DNA of 50,337 nucleotides, taken from assembly GCA_016871915.1 (NCBI GenBank), contig VHBP01000011.1:1-50337 (forward strand), given 5' to 3'. The DNA is from Gemmatimonadota bacterium. Its GTDB lineage: Bacteria; Gemmatimonadota; Gemmatimonadetes; Gemmatimonadales; Gemmatimonadaceae. The notes beneath the pieces were generated by a model that was given only the letters and a program-made list of their open reading frames with translations, had not been told where the DNA came from and did no database searches. Below are positions 32,321 through 40,830 of this stretch, piece by piece. A program made the translations under genes and the position numbers. The stretch's first letter is position 1. Each line of letters starts with the position of its first letter.

Positions 32321-33618
32321 TGGCGATCCGACGCCGCCGCGAGGAGCGACTCCCGCGTATTGCGCGAAGGGTCCTCCAACACCAGCTCGAGTAGTCGCTT
32401 GAGTGTCGCCCCGACCTCGGGGCCGTTCCGAATCCCGACCCCACGCAGGTCGTCGCCGTCGATCGCGAGATCGCCCAGCGTGATGGGATCGCGCCACGTG
32501 ATACGCATGGCACGCCGGTAGAGCCGGATCCCAGTCTGCCGCGCCGCATGCAGCACCGCAGCATCAGCGTCAGCTGCCGCGAGCTCAGCAGCGGCGCGCG
32601 CCCAGAGGACACGAGCCACCAGCGGTACCTGGAGCCGACCGACCGTCGCGACGAAGCGGCGGAGGGTCACCTCCGCCGAGAACTGCTCCGTCACCACTGC
32701 CATCGATGGCAACGCCGCGACGGCGGCGGCCACCGACCGAGTCAGCGCAACCTCCTCATTGCTGAACCTGAGCCCCTTCAGCGTCCGCTCCAGCGCCGCG
32801 GGTGCCGCCTGCCCAGGTTCCGCGAAGAGCGCGGCCAACCGAAGCGCCCGCCGAGCCGGTCGCCGAACTCGCGCGGGTCGCGCCAGGCGATCGATCGTGC
32901 GGAAGCGAAGAGCTGGTGCATCGGCGAGCGCCGGGATCAGCGCCGCGAAGACCCCCGCCTCGCGATAGCGTTCCAGACTCCCAGAGGGCCGCTCGACCTG
33001 CTCCATGATCTTGTCGAGCTCCTGCTTCACGCGCTCCATCGAGAGGCGCGTGAGGAACGGCGCGCTCGCGCAGATCGCCGCCCACGTCTCGGCGTCGATC
33101 GCGAACGCGAAGCGGCCGGCGAAGCGGATCGCCCGCAACGCCCGCAACCGATCCTCCTCCATCCGAGCCGCCGCGATGCCCACACAGCGCACCACCCCGC
33201 GCGCGAGATCGCCCCGCCCATCAAACGGATCGCGGATCGCGAGCGTCTCCGCCTGGACCGCGATGGCGTTGATCGTGAAATCCCGCCGCGCCAGATCCTC
33301 ATCGAGTGACGCCCCGAAGCGCACGACTGCGTGGCGCCCATCGGTCTCCACATCATGCCGGAAGGTCGTCACCTCGTGCAGCACGCCCTCACGATCCAGC
33401 ACCCCGACCGTCCCGAACTGGATCCCCACGGGGATCGTCCGCCGAAAGAGCCGCTGCACCTCCTCCGGACGCGCCGAGGTCGCGATGTCCCAATCCAAGG
33501 TCTCGATCCCCAAGAGCGCATCCCGCACGGCCCCCCCGACGCACCACGCCTCGAACCCCGCTCCCTGCAGGGCGCGGCAGATCTCGCGGACGGCGACCGG
33601 TGGTTCGAGACGTGACAT
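32317..33618 (-). CDS. tRNA nucleotidyltransferase / poly(A) polymerase family
   Basis: Class II nucleotidyltransferase, 433 aa. Seen are GGAVRDALLG, the catalytic DWDIAT, RRDFTINAIA, and EDRLRALRAIRFAGRF, followed by helical tRNA-binding regions to the end. It either adds CCA to tRNA 3' ends or polyadenylates RNA; the two activities cannot be separated by eye. Both tRNA genes of this window lack encoded CCA, so a CCA-adding enzyme is needed in the cell. TAGCTT lies 6 nt before the ATG. Confidence 0.9.
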   Translation of the reverse strand: MSRLEPPVAVREICRALQGAGFEAWCVGGAVRDALLGIETLDWDIATSARPEEVQRLFRRTIPVGIQFGTVGVLDREGVLHEVTTFRHDVETDGRHAVVRFGASLDEDLARRDFTINAIAVQAETLAIRDPFDGRGDLARGVVRCVGIAAARMEEDRLRALRAIRFAGRFAFAIDAETWAAICASAPFLTRLSMERVKQELDKIMEQVERPSGSLERYREAGVFAALIPALADAPALRFRTIDRLARPARVRRPARRALRLAALFAEPGQAAPAALERTLKGLRFSNEEVALTRSVAAAVAALPSMAVVTEQFSAEVTLRRFVATVGRLQVPLVARVLWARAAAELAAADADAAVLHAARQTGIRLYRRAMRITWRDPITLGDLAIDGDDLRGVGIRNGPEVGATLKRLLELVLEDPSRNTRESLLAAASDRQ

Positions 33619-33624
33619 GAGAGA

Positions 33625-33630
33625 AAGCTA
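33625..33630 (-). promoter_or_regulatory. Candidate -10 (TAGCTT) of the nucleotidyltransferase unit
   Basis: TAGCTT is 6 nt before the ATG at 33616-33618 on the minus strand. The gap to the divergent heptose-kinase-like gene is only 77 nt and holds both promoters. Confidence 0.45.
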
Positions 33631-33695
33631 GGCGATCCCGCGCGGCGGAGGCGACCATCGCCATGGGGTCGTCCACGTACCATCTTACACGCATC

Positions 33696-34682
33696 ATGAC
33701 GACGTCCTCCCTGACCCGACCGCGGCTCGAGACCCTGCTCGCCGCACCGGCCGCCCAGCGCCGCCGCATCGCCATCGTCGGCGATGCGATGCTCGACGTC
33801 TACCTCCGTGGTGATGTCGATCGCATCTCGCCCGAGGCTCCCGTCCCCGTCGTGCGGGTCCGCGACCGGACAGAGGCCCTCGGCGGGGCCGCCAACGTCG
33901 CACAGAACGTCGCGGCGGTCGGCGCGCAGCTCGAACTGATCGCCGCCATCGGCGATGACCGCTCCGGCGAACGGGTACGCGCCATGCTCGCCACCCTCGG
34001 CGCCGATCCGCGCGGGCTCGTCACGATCGATCGCCCGACCACGACCAAGACGCGGGTGGTCGCGCGGGGCCAGCAGGTCGTGCGCGTCGATGAGGAGGTG
34101 GATGCCGACCTTCGTGGGCCTGAGGTCGATGCGCTCCTGGTCGCCGTCGACCGCGCCGTCGCGGATGCCGATGCCCTCATCCTCGAGGACTACAACAAAG
34201 GGGTCCTCACGGAGCCGGTGATCCATCGGGCGATCGCCGCGGCGCAGGCCAAACGCATCCCCGTCATCGTCGACCCGAAATACCGAAACTTCTTCGCCTA
34301 CCGCGGGGCAACGATCTTCAAGCCGAACCGCCGTGAGCTCGAGGCCGCCCTCGGCGCCGCCGTGGATCTGGAACACCCCGAGGCGTTGCCCGCCGTGCTC
34401 CACCGATTGGGGGCCGAGCGTCTCCTCCTGACCCTGAGCGAGCGTGGCATGGCCCTCATCGATCCCGACGGGACCATCCACCGCATCCCGACGTCCGCGC
34501 GCGAGGTCTTCGACGTGGTCGGCGCGGGCGACACCGTGACCGCCTACCTGGCCGCGATGCTTGCCGTCGGAGCCGCTCCGGTCGAAGCGGCCATCATCGC
34601 GAACGATGCCGCTGGCATCCAAGTGGGCAAGGCAGGCGCCGCGACGGTCACCCCCAAGGAGATTCTCGCGCAGCGGGACTGA
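33696..34682 (+). CDS. HldE-like D-heptose-7-phosphate kinase (PfkB family)
   Basis: Ribokinase-fold sugar kinase, 328 aa from ATG at 33696. It opens with VGDAMLDVYLRGDVDRISPE, typical of the kinase half of HldE, has GGAANVA, DPKYRNFFAYRGATIFKPN and the anion hole GAGDTVTAYLAA. The cytidylyltransferase half is missing, so it is a stand-alone kinase (HldA/RfaE1 style) in ADP-heptose synthesis for LPS core. An in-frame ATG 33 nt upstream is less likely, as CATCTT at 33681-33686 resembles a -10. Confidence 0.88.
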   Translation: MTTSSLTRPRLETLLAAPAAQRRRIAIVGDAMLDVYLRGDVDRISPEAPVPVVRVRDRTEALGGAANVAQNVAAVGAQLELIAAIGDDRSGERVRAMLATLGADPRGLVTIDRPTTTKTRVVARGQQVVRVDEEVDADLRGPEVDALLVAVDRAVADADALILEDYNKGVLTEPVIHRAIAAAQAKRIPVIVDPKYRNFFAYRGATIFKPNRRELEAALGAAVDLEHPEALPAVLHRLGAERLLLTLSERGMALIDPDGTIHRIPTSAREVFDVVGAGDTVTAYLAAMLAVGAAPVEAAIIANDAAGIQVGKAGAATVTPKEILAQRD

Positions 34683-34741
34683 TGGGCATCCACCCGCATC
34701 AGGCGAGCAGTCGATCGACATCACCCTCCACCGTCCACCCG

Positions 34742-35314
34742 ATGAAGCACTCCACCATCCTTTCGTTACTCGCCCTCGTCGCGCTCTCGACCTCGACCGA
34801 GGCGCAGCTCGGTGGCGCGGCAGGATTCCGTACGGCCTCCAACGGGGGCTCCGAGCGCAACGGGACCCGGAACGGCGTCGAGCTTCGGGGCTTCTACGAC
34901 CGCGCCGTCTCATCCCGCTGGGGGCTCCGCGCCGAGCTCGGCTACAATCAGATGGCGTACCAGCGCCAGGATCCCACGGAGCGGTACCGCGTCAACGAGA
35001 ACGGCTTCGAAGTGGGGCTCCAGGCGCGCGTCCCATTCGCGCTGGCCGGAGCGAGCCTCTATGCGCTTGGGGGACCGGTCGCTTCGTTCCGATCGGCCTG
35101 TGGCGTGGACAGCTTCGATGACCCGAATGGCCGAGTCCCCTGCGGTGAGGGAGCGACCTCGCAGGTCGGTTGGGGGGCTGGGCTCGGCGTCCGAGGACAG
35201 ATGCCCGACGCCTCGCTGCGCTGGGTCGCGGAGGCTCGCGTGCTCGGCGGGGTGACCTCAGGGGTCGGTGGCACCGTGCTCGCCCTCAGCGTCGGGATCC
35301 AAAGGAGTCGTTGA
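34742..35314 (+). CDS. Outer-membrane beta-barrel-like protein
   Basis: A 190-aa exported protein. ATG at 34742 gives a classic signal peptide, MKHSTILSLLALVALSTSTEA, cut before QLGG. The mature part alternates polar and hydrophobic residues in beta-strand fashion (e.g. GLRAELGYNQMAYQ, GFEVGLQARVPF, GWGAGLGVRGQM) and ends in LALSVGIQRSR rather than a classic C-terminal Phe. Two cysteines (about 118 and 130) may form a loop disulfide. It resembles small porin-like outer-membrane proteins; no specific function. It starts 60 nt after the kinase gene. Confidence 0.75.
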   Translation: MKHSTILSLLALVALSTSTEAQLGGAAGFRTASNGGSERNGTRNGVELRGFYDRAVSSRWGLRAELGYNQMAYQRQDPTERYRVNENGFEVGLQARVPFALAGASLYALGGPVASFRSACGVDSFDDPNGRVPCGEGATSQVGWGAGLGVRGQMPDASLRWVAEARVLGGVTSGVGGTVLALSVGIQRSR

Positions 35315-35365
35315 GGGAGGGCGACGACCGACGTCTCGAGGCGAAACATCGTACCAGCAAAAGGA

Positions 35366-35397
35366 GAGCGGGGGTCCGGCGAACCGGACCCCCGCTC
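35366..35397. terminator. Bidirectional terminator
   Basis: GAGCGGGGGTCCGG pairs perfectly over 14 bp with CCGGACCCCCGCTC around a CGAA tetraloop. TTTC follows on the plus strand and CTCCTTTTG on the minus strand. It lies between two convergent genes and can end both transcripts. Confidence 0.88.
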
Positions 35398-35420
35398 TTT
35401 CATGCAAGATCTTGCCGCGC

Positions 35421-35981
35421 TCAGCGAGAGGCCGAGGCGATCGCGAAGCGGACGGCGAGGAGCGACGGGGACGGGGCCCCCGTGCCGGCATCGATCGCCG
35501 CGTTGAACGCCTCGATCGCCGCCACGAGATTCGCGCGGCTCGGGTTCGTACCCAGCGCGGCGAGCGCGTTGGCCAACGCTGTGGCAGGACCAGCCGCCAT
35601 CCCCTCAGCGGTGAGGAGATTCGCGAGGGCTGGCGCCGCCGCTCCTCCACCGCTGCTGAGGACCGCCGCGATCGCACGGGCCGTCGCCGGGGCGATGGTC
35701 ACAGTGCCCCCCGCCGGATTGGAGATCGAGAGGCCACCCGCCCCCGGATTGCCGAAGGTGCTGGCGACCCCGCTGATCCCCGCCGAACCCGCCGAGGTGA
35801 TCGGGCCGGTCGGCGGTCCGACCGGCACGCCGATCGGGGCGACCGAGCCACCGGCACCGCCGCCACCGCCACCCGGGCCAGTGAAGTCAGAGCCGCCACC
35901 ACTCTGGGCCTCGGCGATCGAGACCGTCAGGGACGCGAGCATCGCGACCAGGACGACCTGCTGCGTGAGAGAACGAATCAT
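35421..35981 (-). CDS. Secreted Gly/Ala-rich protein of unknown function
   Basis: A 186-aa exported protein from ATG at 35979-35981, with GGAG upstream. A signal peptide of about 25 residues ends at IAEAQ. The next stretch is a low-complexity Gly-rich linker, then a Gly/Pro/Ser segment and a helical Ala-rich C-terminal half (about 95-186). No family was recognised. It lies 45 nt after ompA on the same strand and shares its terminator, so it is probably co-transcribed and may sit in the periplasm or outer membrane. Confidence 0.6.
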   Translation of the reverse strand: MIRSLTQQVVLVAMLASLTVSIAEAQSGGGSDFTGPGGGGGGAGGSVAPIGVPVGPPTGPITSAGSAGISGVASTFGNPGAGGLSISNPAGGTVTIAPATARAIAAVLSSGGGAAAPALANLLTAEGMAAGPATALANALAALGTNPSRANLVAAIEAFNAAIDAGTGAPSPSLLAVRFAIASASR

Positions 35982-36026
35982 GGGATACAAGCTCCGAAAT
36001 CGAGAGTGAGTTGAGTCGTTCAAGGC

Positions 36027-37628
36027 TTACTGCACCGGGGTCAGCTCGACGCGACGGTTCGTCGCGCGGCCAGCCGGGGTGTTGTTAGGAGCGATCGGCT
36101 TGGAGCTGCCGTAGCCCTTCGCCGTGATCCGGTCCGCCGCGACCCCCTGCGAGATCAGGTAGGCACGAACCGCGTTCGCACGCGCCAGCGAGATCCGCTG
36201 GTTGACCGGCTCGGAGCCCGTGCGATCGGTGTGACCGCCGACCTCCACCTTCACCGACGGGTTGTCGGCCAGGGTCTTGGCGACCTCGTCCAGCGCCGGG
36301 CGCGAGGCCGGGAGGAGGGTCGAGGCCCCCGAGGCGAAGGTCACGCCCTTGAGGACGAGACTCTTCGCACCCGAGAAGATCGCCGGGCACCCCTTCACAT
36401 CGACCGCCGTCCCACGCGCCGTGTTCGCGCAGCTGTCCGACGCGTCAGGCACACCATCACCATCGGCGTCAGGCGGCGGGAGCGGGCAGCCACGGGCATC
36501 GACCTTGGTCCCAGCCGGGGTGTTCGGGCAGACGTCCGAAGCATTCGGCACGCCGTCCTTGTCGTCATCCGGCGGCGGGAGCGGGCAGCCACGGCTGTCG
36601 ACCGCCGTCCCACGGGGGGTGTTCGGGCAGGTATCGACCGCGTTCGGCACGCCGTCGTTGTCATCATCCGGCGGCGGGAGCGGGCAACCACGGCTGTCGA
36701 CCGGGGTCCCCGGCGCAGTGTTCGGGCAGGCGTCGACCGCGTTCGGCACACCGTCCGAGTCATCATCAGGGGGCGGGAGGAGACGGACCGTCCCCGGCTC
36801 ACCCGGCGCGGCGGCGACCGCCTTACGGCCCGAGTAGCTGAAGCCGATGCCGAGGGTCATCCGCACCCCGCTCGACTTCCCCTGCGCGTCCTTCGCGCGA
36901 CCGAGGAGGTCCACGATCGCCGGGGAGATGGTGACCGGGAGGTTCGGCAGCGGGGCGAAGGAGAGCCCGAGGTTCAGGTCCTGGCCGGTGTAGTCGGCGA
37001 TCAGGGAGGTGAAGCCGCTGGCCTTGATCGCCGCCGAGGCGAAGACCCCGACGCTCCCCTGCTGGTCGGAGCCGGAGGCCGGCGCGAAACGCTTGGTCCC
37101 GATGCCGCCGTTCCAGGTCACACTGTTGAAGTAGGGGCCGGTGCCGATCTGCTGCACCTTGGTGGCCGCGACGTAGAGCGAGGGATCGACGGTCGCATCC
37201 CCCGTCAGGCTCACCCCTTCCATGCCGGCCGCCACACCGATCCCGTTAGAGAGCGTCCGATGCACCTTCGCCGCGCCGTACATGCGGTCGAAGAAGCCGG
37301 AACGGACGGTCGAGGCGGAGACAGCGACGAACTCAAACCCGATCTTGCTCGGGTCCCCGAGGCCGGCGCCGACCGAGACGGAGCCGTCGTTCCCGCCCCC
37401 GAAACGCGTCGAGTTCTGGTACCCGACCCCGGCGAAGAAATCACCGGACTTGGGACCGAACCCGATCGGCGAAGCGGCGGTCACACCCGGCTGGGCGCGC
37501 CCCGTCTCCGCACCGATGGCGGCTGGGATGGGAAGCTTGTAGACCTCGCGACCCTGAGCGACGAGCGCACCCGGGAGGGCAAGCGCTGCGATCAGCGAGG
37601 CAAAGGACTGACGAGAACGAAGGGACAT
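36027..37628 (-). CDS. OmpA-family protein with thrombospondin type 3-like repeats
   Basis: Envelope protein of 533 aa linking outer membrane and peptidoglycan. Order: signal peptide (1-24, ending LVAQG), a beta-rich region likely to form a barrel (about 30-250), four tandem 33-residue repeats of the form DDDxDGVPNAxDxCPNTxxGTxVDxRGCP (about 285-420) that are calcium-binding-like, and the C-terminal OmpA domain (about 425-533) with GHTDRTGSE, NQRISLARANAVRAYL and NRRVELTP. GGAG lies 8 nt before the ATG. A 486-codon frame on the other strand is a shadow. Confidence 0.93.
   Translation of the reverse strand: MSLRSRQSFASLIAALALPGALVAQGREVYKLPIPAAIGAETGRAQPGVTAASPIGFGPKSGDFFAGVGYQNSTRFGGGNDGSVSVGAGLGDPSKIGFEFVAVSASTVRSGFFDRMYGAAKVHRTLSNGIGVAAGMEGVSLTGDATVDPSLYVAATKVQQIGTGPYFNSVTWNGGIGTKRFAPASGSDQQGSVGVFASAAIKASGFTSLIADYTGQDLNLGLSFAPLPNLPVTISPAIVDLLGRAKDAQGKSSGVRMTLGIGFSYSGRKAVAAAPGEPGTVRLLPPPDDDSDGVPNAVDACPNTAPGTPVDSRGCPLPPPDDDNDGVPNAVDTCPNTPRGTAVDSRGCPLPPPDDDKDGVPNASDVCPNTPAGTKVDARGCPLPPPDADGDGVPDASDSCANTARGTAVDVKGCPAIFSGAKSLVLKGVTFASGASTLLPASRPALDEVAKTLADNPSVKVEVGGHTDRTGSEPVNQRISLARANAVRAYLISQGVAADRITAKGYGSSKPIAPNNTPAGRATNRRVELTPVQ
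36385..36780 (-). repeat. Four 99-bp tandem coding repeats
   Basis: Four near-identical units of about 99 bp encode the type 3-like repeats of the OmpA-family protein. They are in frame and part of the gene. Copy number could vary by slippage. Confidence 0.85.
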
Positions 37629-37732
37629 CGGGGAATCTCCGCGCGAGGGATCGTGGGGCCCGAACGTGAAACGGAACAAATCCACGGGTGACCCTGAGGG
37701 GCACACGCCGTGCCACCCAGTAGGACCCTTTC

Positions 37733-37761
37733 AATGTCCGCTTCGTCACGCGGACTGTCAA
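37733..37761 (-). promoter_or_regulatory. Possible promoter of ompA-like gene
   Basis: A perfect TTGACA (37756-37761) is 17 nt from GACATT (37733-37738) on the minus strand. The -10 is weak. It would give a leader of about 100 nt. It overlaps the start of the tRNA control region on the other strand. Confidence 0.4.
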
Positions 37762-37782
37762 GAGCGCTGACCAATCGTCACA

Positions 37783-37810
37783 TTGTCCGTAACGCCGACG
37801 GCATGATACT
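37783..37810 (+). promoter_or_regulatory. Promoter of the CAT tRNA
   Basis: TTGTCC (37783-37788) and GATACT (37805-37810) are 16 nt apart, about 11 nt upstream of the tRNA 5' end. This fits a short pre-tRNA leader. Confidence 0.5.
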
Positions 37811-37821
37811 TTCACCGCCAA

Positions 37822-37894
37822 GGGCTCATAGCTCAGCGGTTAGAGCAGCGGACTCATAATCCGACGCGCGCAGGTTCGAATCCTGCTGGGCCCA
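37822..37894 (+). tRNA. tRNA with CAT anticodon (Met or Ile2)
   Basis: A 73-nt cloverleaf without encoded CCA: acceptor GGGCTCA/TGGGCCC with discriminator A, D arm AGCTCAGCGGTTAGAGC, anticodon loop CTCATAA (anticodon CAT), T arm GCAGG-TTCGAAT-CCTGC. The short D loop resembles tRNA-Ile2, in which C34 is changed to lysidine, more than elongator tRNA-Met, but I cannot decide. Position 27-43 is a G-A mismatch. Confidence 0.93.
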
Positions 37895-37903
37895 TTGGAA
37901 CGG

Positions 37904-37934
37904 CAGGTGACAGGTGACAGGGGTCAGGGGTCAG
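37904..37934. repeat. Heptanucleotide tandem repeat between tRNA genes
   Basis: CAGGTGA, CAGGTGA, CAGGGGT, CAGGGGT and CAG follow in phase. The unit CAGGGGT also occurs in the array at 7501-7542. No gene lies between the two tRNAs. Confidence 0.6.
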
Positions 37935-37981
37935 AGCCCTTCCACCACCCTCCCGCGGCGCCTATGTTTCCCCCTTCCTCA

Positions 37982-38055
37982 GGGCGCGTAGCTCAGCTGG
38001 TTAGAGCGCTGCTTTCACACAGCAGAGGTCGGGGGTTCGAGTCCCTCCGCGCCCA
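37982..38055 (+). tRNA. tRNA-Val (CAC)
   Basis: A 74-nt cloverleaf: acceptor GGGCGCG/CGCGCCC with discriminator A, D arm AGCTCAGCTGGTTAGAGC, anticodon arm CTGCT-TTCACAC-AGCAG (anticodon CAC, reads GTG), T arm GGGGG-TTCGAGT-CCCTC with one G-C to G-C variation. CCA is not encoded. Confidence 0.96.
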
Positions 38056-38062
38056 TCCGATC

Positions 38063-38096
38063 GAGGGGCCTCGACATCACGGTGTCGAGGCCCCTC
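38063..38096. terminator. Terminator after tRNA-Val, shared with the wza-like gene
   Basis: GAGGGGCCTCGACA pairs perfectly over 14 bp with TGTCGAGGCCCCTC around a 6-nt loop. It lies 7 nt after tRNA-Val and 9 nt beyond the stop of the convergent exporter gene. The T-run is weak on both sides. Confidence 0.75.
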
Positions 38097-38105
38097 TGCT
38101 TTGGC

Positions 38106-38759
38106 TCAGCGCGTCACGGTCACCAGCAGGGCGACAGCGGAGATGAGCGCCCCGACCACCGTCCCGGAGTTGCGATCCCACCATCCCCGGCGACCCACGA
38201 AGATCTGATCGCCCGAGCGGATCCCAAGGGAGGCGAACGACGCCTCCAGCGCGGCCCCATCAACGAGCGTCGCACCATCGCGAACCACACGGATCCGGCG
38301 CAGATCGCCATCGGGCGATGCCCCCTGGGCCACCCCGATCGCCCCCGCAAGGGTGACATGCGGATCCAGCATATGCATCCCCGCGAGATTCACATGCCCG
38401 AGCACCGTCACCCGACGCAGCGGGACCAGCTGTACTGACGGGAGGCGGAGCTCCCGCGCATACGCCGCGAGCAGGGAATCCCTGACCTGCGGCCACGGGG
38501 CCCCGGTGACGGCCCGGGCCCCCAGCAAGGGCAGGACGGCTACCCCCCGATCGTCCACGAGAAACTGTCCGGTCAGGTCTTTCTCCCCAACGATCTGCAC
38601 ACTGATGAGGTCACCGGGTAGCACGACGATCCCACCCCGACCGTTGCCCTGTGCCCGGAGTGGATGCGCTCCCGCCCCGAAGGCAAAGAGCAGACATAGC
38701 ATGAGACGCACCAATCGGCACTGTGGTAGAAGTCGCATTCCGTCCAAGTGTAGCACCAT
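38106..38759 (-). CDS. Wza-like polysaccharide export protein
   Basis: Periplasmic/outer-membrane exporter component, 217 aa. A Shine-Dalgarno GGAGGAGGG directly precedes ATG at 38757-38759; a signal-like hydrophobic segment (about 16-36, ending HPLRAQG) follows. The Poly_export domain starts at VLPGDLISVQIVGEKDLTGQF and one SLBB-type domain at RRVTVLGHVNLAGMHML. The C-terminal end is a hydrophobic helix (GALISAVALLVTV). It lacks a lipobox cysteine and the additional SLBB repeats of E. coli Wza, so it is a small member. Confidence 0.85.
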   Translation of the reverse strand: MVLHLDGMRLLPQCRLVRLMLCLLFAFGAGAHPLRAQGNGRGGIVVLPGDLISVQIVGEKDLTGQFLVDDRGVAVLPLLGARAVTGAPWPQVRDSLLAAYARELRLPSVQLVPLRRVTVLGHVNLAGMHMLDPHVTLAGAIGVAQGASPDGDLRRIRVVRDGATLVDGAALEASFASLGIRSGDQIFVGRRGWWDRNSGTVVGALISAVALLVTVTR

Positions 38760-38830
38760 ACCCTCCTCCAAAGCGAACTCGTTCGGTGCCCATCGATGCA
38801 CCGCCCACCGTTATCACGGAATCGTGTGCA

Positions 38831-38859
38831 TTGTGGTTGACACACCAGACCGATACCTT
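38831..38859 (+). promoter_or_regulatory. Possible promoter of the phosphoglycosyltransferase gene
   Basis: TTGTGG (38831-38836) and TACCTT (38854-38859) are 17 nt apart. The -10 equals that of rex. The leader to the ATG is about 28 nt. Confidence 0.4.
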
Positions 38860-38894
38860 CCCAGCGGAGTTTTCTCTCTAATCCTCGATCGCTC

Positions 38895-39944
38895 ATGGCG
38901 CCAATCGTTCCGAACGCGACACAGGGGACCATCTTCCTCACGAATCAGTCGCGGGACCTCCCGGCCGTCGGTCGAGCGGTGGTGGTTGGGCGCGCGTCGG
39001 ATGTCCCCCGGGCACTAGAGCACCCCGCCGTCGGGTTCGCGCAGCGTCTCTCCGTCGCCGGGATCGTCACCGTCGACGAGGACGAGTCGGACCACTCCGC
39101 CCGTGGCGCTGAGCTCGATGAGCTCCTGTCGTCGGCGCGCGCCGACACCGTGCTCGTCGCCGGCCCCCTCGGCCGCGACACGATGCGCATCGTGACGGAC
39201 ATCGCACTCCTCAATGGGTGCCGCGTCGTTGCCGTGATGCCGAGCGAGACCGTCTCGGGCCATGACCCCCGGATCGTCTGGGAGGGGGATCGGCCGCTGG
39301 TGCAATTACTCGGGGCGCGGCATACCTCGTTGCAGTACGCGATCAAGCGTGGAGTCGATCTGTTGGGCGCGGCGCTCGGTCTGGTCCTCCTGGCCCCGCT
39401 CTTCGCCCTGATCGGACTTGCGCTGAAAGCCGATTCCCCCGGACCGGTCCTGTTCCGCCATCGCCGCGTAGGCCGCGGAGGCCAGTCCTTCGAATGCTTG
39501 AAGTTCCGGTCCATGACCGCGGATGCCGAAGAGCGCCTTCGCGAGGACGCCGCGCTGTTGGCGACCTACCATGAGAACAACTTCCGGGTGCCCGACGCTG
39601 CGGACCCTCGCGTGACGCGCCTCGGGCGCCTGCTCCGCCGCACCTCACTGGATGAACTCCCGCAGCTGTGGAATGTGCTCCGTGGGGAGATGAGCCTGAT
39701 CGGTCCGCGCCCCGTCGTCACCGACGAACTCGGGCACTTCGCCGGATCGGAGCGCCTGTTGCTCTCGGTCCGGCCGGGGATGACCGGGATGTGGGCGGTG
39801 ATGGGGCGTCATGAGGTGGCGTATCCCGCTCGCGCCGAGATCGAACTGCGCTACGTGCGGACCTGGTCGCTTCGTGGGGATCTCGCGATCGCGACCAAGA
39901 CGATCGGCGCGGTGATGCACTACGGGTCCGACCTGCCGACCTGA
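38895..39944 (+). CDS. Undecaprenyl-phosphate sugar phosphotransferase (polyprenyl PHPT-type)
   Basis: Starts repeat-unit assembly by moving a sugar-1-phosphate to undecaprenyl phosphate. The 349-aa protein has an N-terminal Rossmann-like domain (about 25-125, [10 protein letters not shown]), one re-entrant membrane helix (about 152-175, [20 protein letters not shown]) and the catalytic domain with [44 protein letters not shown]. The four-helix bundle usual in WcaJ/WbaP is absent, so the N-terminal domain is cytosolic. The substrate is likely Gal, GalNAc or Glc phosphate. Confidence 0.92.
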   Translation: MAPIVPNATQGTIFLTNQSRDLPAVGRAVVVGRASDVPRALEHPAVGFAQRLSVAGIVTVDEDESDHSARGAELDELLSSARADTVLVAGPLGRDTMRIVTDIALLNGCRVVAVMPSETVSGHDPRIVWEGDRPLVQLLGARHTSLQYAIKRGVDLLGAALGLVLLAPLFALIGLALKADSPGPVLFRHRRVGRGGQSFECLKFRSMTADAEERLREDAALLATYHENNFRVPDAADPRVTRLGRLLRRTSLDELPQLWNVLRGEMSLIGPRPVVTDELGHFAGSERLLLSVRPGMTGMWAVMGRHEVAYPARAEIELRYVRTWSLRGDLAIATKTIGAVMHYGSDLPT

Positions 39945-39946
39945 GG

Positions 39947-40825
39947 TCAGCGCGCCGTCGCGCCCCGCAGGATCGCCCGGGCTCTGGCCAGATCCCCGCG
40001 GCTCAGATAGCGGACGAGGTGGACCAGTCGCGTGGGATAGAACCACGCCATGAACCGGAACCGCTCATCCCATCGGTAGTGCGCGCGGACCATCCGGCGT
40101 CTATTGCGATCGCGCAGCAGGATCTTGATCGGTGTGGGGTCCCCCTCCGGATACGACACCTTGTGCACCATCCGCGCCTGCGGCACGTGAAGCAGGCGCC
40201 ACCCGGCGCGCCGTGCACGAAGACTCCACTCGACATCCTCGCCGTACATGAAGAAGTCGGCGCGGAAGCCCCCCAAGGCCTCGAGCGCCGCGCGTCGGAA
40301 GAGGATCCCGCACCCACAGAGGGAATCGACGGCGCGCGGAGGACCAGCACTCCCCGCGCTGGCCAGCTCCCCATAGCCGTCATGTCGGGCCAAGCCGCGG
40401 GCTACGCGAAAGGACCCGCCGGCCCACCAGACCAGATCAGCTGGCGTCTCGTGGACGATGGTGGGCGCAACCGCGGCAGCGCTCGGATCCGCCTCAAGCG
40501 CCCGGACCAACGTCGCTAGCAGATCCGGGGCGACCTCGGTGTCGTCATTGAGCACGAAGACGTATTCCGCTCCATCGGCCATGGCCTGCTCGATCCCGAC
40601 ATTATTGCCCCCAGCGTACCCGAGGTTGGCCCCCGTCTGCCGGATGGTCACGGGCAGGCCGCTCGATTGGAGCCGCTCGATCGTCGCATCGGTCGACGCG
40701 TTGTCGACCACGAGCACCGAGAGCGAGACCGACCGACTCACGAGGAGCGAGGTGACGCACGGGACCACGTGCGCGGCGGAGTTCCATGTCAGGACGATCG
40801 CGGTGATGCGAGGGGAGCCGGGCAC
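39947..40825 (-). CDS. GT2-family glycosyltransferase (rhamnosyltransferase-like)
   Basis: GT-A fold enzyme of 292 aa. It begins MPGSPRITAIVLTWNSA, then VVDNASTDATIE, GANLGYAGGNN, the DxD-like LNDDTEV and the MYGEDVEWSLRARRAG motif of WbbL/RfbN-like enzymes. I start at GTG 40823-40825, which has TAGCGT 5 nt upstream. An ATG at 40892-40894 is in frame but overlaps the ATG of the divergent flippase gene, so is less likely. It is the only minus-strand gene between plus-strand members of the locus. Confidence 0.9.
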   Translation of the reverse strand: MPGSPRITAIVLTWNSAAHVVPCVTSLLVSRSVSLSVLVVDNASTDATIERLQSSGLPVTIRQTGANLGYAGGNNVGIEQAMADGAEYVFVLNDDTEVAPDLLATLVRALEADPSAAAVAPTIVHETPADLVWWAGGSFRVARGLARHDGYGELASAGSAGPPRAVDSLCGCGILFRRAALEALGGFRADFFMYGEDVEWSLRARRAGWRLLHVPQARMVHKVSYPEGDPTPIKILLRDRNRRRMVRAHYRWDERFRFMAWFYPTRLVHLVRYLSRGDLARARAILRGATAR

Positions 40826-40830
40826 GCCGA

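Noticed and set aside
33369-34913. 514-codon open frame on the minus strand
   Set aside because: Antisense to the heptose-kinase-like gene, whose PfkB motifs are intact, and it also overlaps the nucleotidyltransferase 5' part in another frame.
36385-36780. Four regular repeats as a possible CRISPR
   Set aside because: The units are 99 bp, contiguous, in frame, and encode calcium-binding-like repeats of the OmpA-family protein; there are no spacers.
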